Below are positions 62,360 through 64,000 of a stretch of 64,000 bases of DNA, one piece after another; within the stretch, counting starts at the first letter, position 1, and the number at the start of each line of letters is the position of its first letter. Location of the stretch: positions 1,240,001 to 1,304,000 of the forward strand of contig NW_026515454.1 of the NCBI RefSeq assembly GCF_014898815.1, given 5' to 3'. The stretch is from Panonychus citri. Lineage: Eukaryota; Arthropoda; Arachnida; Trombidiformes; Tetranychidae. Both the position numbers and the translations under genes were made by a program. A model generated the notes under the pieces. That model was given only the letters and a program-made list of their open reading frames with translations, was not told the DNA's origin and made no database searches.

Positions 62360-64000
62360 TAGTGTTGCGCGATACCGATAGAAAGTATTGATTGATAGTA
62401 TCGGTATTGATGGTGGAAGTATCGATAATATTTTTAATACTCGGTATCGAAAAATATTGAAAGTATTGAAAAGTATCAAAATATTACAAGTATTGTTTGA
62501 GTGATGAAGATTTAAATGAGCTCATCAGGCAGAGATTCTAGGAAAGACAATATGTTTACATTTTTAGGTTTAATCCTATTTCTCTTATCGGTTATTATTG
62601 AACCTGTTTTGGAAAATAACCTCTCACAGGGAACTGAAGTAGCTTGAATACAGAGATATTGCATCGCCAAATTATGCAGTTGAGGGTAAATAGACTTGTT
62701 ATTTTTCCAGTACTCGAGTGGGTCAGCTTTACGAGGTATTACATCAGACTCCAGGTAATGTTTGAGCCCATTATGCATTCCACCAGCTGGGTTAGATAGT
62801 GATCGTGCCTTCTTGTCATAGTCCTTCCAAATATCATCGTCATCATCAGCTTCATCATAATCGTAACAAATCCTTTGGGTCAACTGGACATCTGAGAGAA
62901 TATTACTCATATCAACATATTGAAGAGAACAATCTGAAGGTGAAGAGAAAGCGAGTTTTTTAAAACGAGGGTCAAGAAGAGTAGAAAAAGTGAATAGTCG
63001 TATTTTTTCAATACAACCGAATCGAGTTTGTAAATTTTTTGATAAACGCTCAACCAAAGCTTTAACCAATGAGATATCTGGTTTCATTCGGGCCAATTTA
63101 ACTTTAACACTAGCCAATAAAGGTATGATACGAGATATCGTAACATAAAGCTCACCAGAAATATCCTCTGTTACATCATTAAATGGCTTCAAAACCTTAG
63201 ATATCTGACGTAAAGAGTTTACATCATCATCACTAATATCTATTCCTCTTCTAGAATGTTTCAAAAGAACAATAGAAATGTCTTGATGTAACTCTAAATA
63301 TCGAGCTATCATATGATAAGTTGAGTTCCATCTTGTAACTATATCTTGTATCAATTTTAAAGGTTGAAGGTTGTTTTCTTCTCTTGTTGTTGTTAGATCA
63401 GACATTAGTACACTACTTTGCTTGAAAGCAGTGACCAGTGTTCTCACTTTATCGATTAGATTGACTAAGTCGATGCTTGCTTCTAATGCATCTTCGACTA
63501 CCAAATTGATCTTATGAGCAACACAATGTATGTGTGGACCACAAGACTTAGCTGCTTTTGAGTAGTTGGCAGCTCCATCAGTTGTAATAGCAGCTAGACT
63601 TTCTAAGTTCAAGTCAAACTCTTGACAGGTATTCTTGATAAAACTTTCAATCCTTTCTGATGTTGCCTCTCCTTTGAATTGATCAGCTTTGATGCATGCA
63701 CTTAACAATTTATAATTATCAATAAAATGAACAGTAATACCAACGAAAGAGGTTTGATTACTGATGTCCTTCCATCCATCACAGGTTAAAGAGAACCATT
63801 TGATATTACTGAGAAAAACCTTTAGCTGGTTGGATTTGACATCATATAAATTCGCAATGGTTCTTCTTAATGTGTCTCTAGATGGTGGTTTGTAACTCCT
63901 ATTAAGAGATCTTATTAGCTCTTTGAATCCACGTTGTTCAACAATACGAAAGGGTAAGGCATTCCAAATCACCCACCATGCTATCTTAATATTTAACTGC
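62360..64000 (-). mobile_element. hAT-superfamily DNA transposon, 3' part (continues past the window)
   Basis: The left limit is placed at TAGTGTTGCGCGATACC (62360 onward), which has the shape of a hAT terminal inverted repeat. It is followed up to about 62500 by closely spaced GTATCGRTA-like words, a typical subterminal transposase-binding array. The eight bases before it (62352-62359, CTTTGTTT) would be the target-site duplication, but the partner copy and the other terminus are outside the window. The transposase frame fills the rest. Confidence 0.7.
62512..64000 (-). CDS. hAT-family transposase (ZBED-like), 5' end outside the window
   Basis: The frame is open from the window edge to the TAA at 62514-62512 with no stop or frameshift, nearly 500 residues. 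Counting from the GTG at 63972 as residue 1, hAT landmarks sit in the right order. They are LTCDGW (Asp65, Trp67), ITTDGAANY (Asp132), CVAH (Cys150, His153), the C-terminal dimerisation block DPLEYW...YPQLHNLAMQYL, and PCERLFSKTG (Glu450) followed by ITDKRNRIKPKNV. The D-to-D spacing of 67 and D-to-H of 21 match the Hermes-type catalytic core, so all three catalytic acids appear present. The N-terminal BED zinc finger, if any, would lie beyond 64000. The intact frame suggests a recent or even active copy. Confidence 0.85.
   Translation of the reverse strand, partial: QLNIKIAWWVIWNALPFRIVEQRGFKELIRSLNRSYKPPSRDTLRRTIANLYDVKSNQLKVFLSNIKWFSLTCDGWKDISNQTSFVGITVHFIDNYKLLSACIKADQFKGEATSERIESFIKNTCQEFDLNLESLAAITTDGAANYSKAAKSCGPHIHCVAHKINLVVEDALEASIDLVNLIDKVRTLVTAFKQSSVLMSDLTTTREENNLQPLKLIQDIVTRWNSTYHMIARYLELHQDISIVLLKHSRRGIDISDDDVNSLRQISKVLKPFNDVTEDISGELYVTISRIIPLLASVKVKLARMKPDISLVKALVERLSKNLQTRFGCIEKIRLFTFSTLLDPRFKKLAFSSPSDCSLQYVDMSNILSDVQLTQRICYDYDEADDDDDIWKDYDKKARSLSNPAGGMHNGLKHYLESDVIPRKADPLEYWKNNKSIYPQLHNLAMQYLCIQATSVPCERLFSKTGSIITDKRNRIKPKNVNILSFLESLPDELI

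Noticed and set aside
1..64000. CRISPR array, operons, rRNA or bacterial promoters
   Set aside because: The genes have spliceosomal introns and are eukaryotic; no regularly spaced repeats other than microsatellites were seen.

Overview
Organism. This is eukaryotic, AT-rich nuclear DNA, almost certainly from an arthropod. It encodes a Snail-class zinc-finger repressor and a Spätzle-type Toll ligand, the genes carry introns, and many introns are short (71 to 106 bp). The strong A/T bias, the endless ACAATT/AATTGT words, the small introns and the GA/CT and GAT/ATC microsatellites would suit a compact chelicerate genome such as a mite. That species-level placement is inference only.

Layout. (1) 2276-4239, minus: a three-exon drug/metabolite-transporter-fold protein resembling SLC35G. 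(2) About 4.24-24.3 kb: no convincing gene; simple repeats, including a perfect (TC)27/(AG)27 fold-back near 14 kb. (3) 24337-27626, plus: a two-exon snail orthologue of 657 residues. A short first exon supplies the SNAG repressor peptide, and a long second exon carries a CtBP motif, a huge Ser/His-rich region and five zinc fingers. (4) 27.6-51.9 kb: a second gene-poor stretch holding microsatellites, two degenerate TTAGG-like blocks, two tRNA-like half sequences and clustered candidate binding sites. (5) 51.9-60.3 kb: a compact cluster. It holds a four-exon spätzle-family gene (minus), ATP synthase coupling factor 6 (minus), a tiny exon with a membrane-spanning small ORF (minus), a two-exon Cys-rich secreted peptide (minus), a three-exon GTPBP10-like Obg GTPase (plus, divergent from the peptide) and a single-exon His/Gly/Trp-rich secreted peptide with its own TATA box (minus). 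(6) 62.36-64.0 kb, minus: the 3' part of a hAT DNA transposon with an open transposase frame running off the window.

How the parts relate. The 44 kb around snail look like the regulatory landscape of a developmental gene, with one small coding locus in a large non-coding field. Beyond it lie ordinary, tightly packed genes: two mitochondrial proteins (coupling factor 6 and the GTPase) and three secreted products. In flies, Spätzle activates Toll, and Toll/Dorsal signalling switches on snail. Finding both genes about 24 kb apart is notable but may be coincidence.

Limits. All splice junctions were placed by hand from GT/AG consensus and frame continuity. No homology search or transcript data were available.
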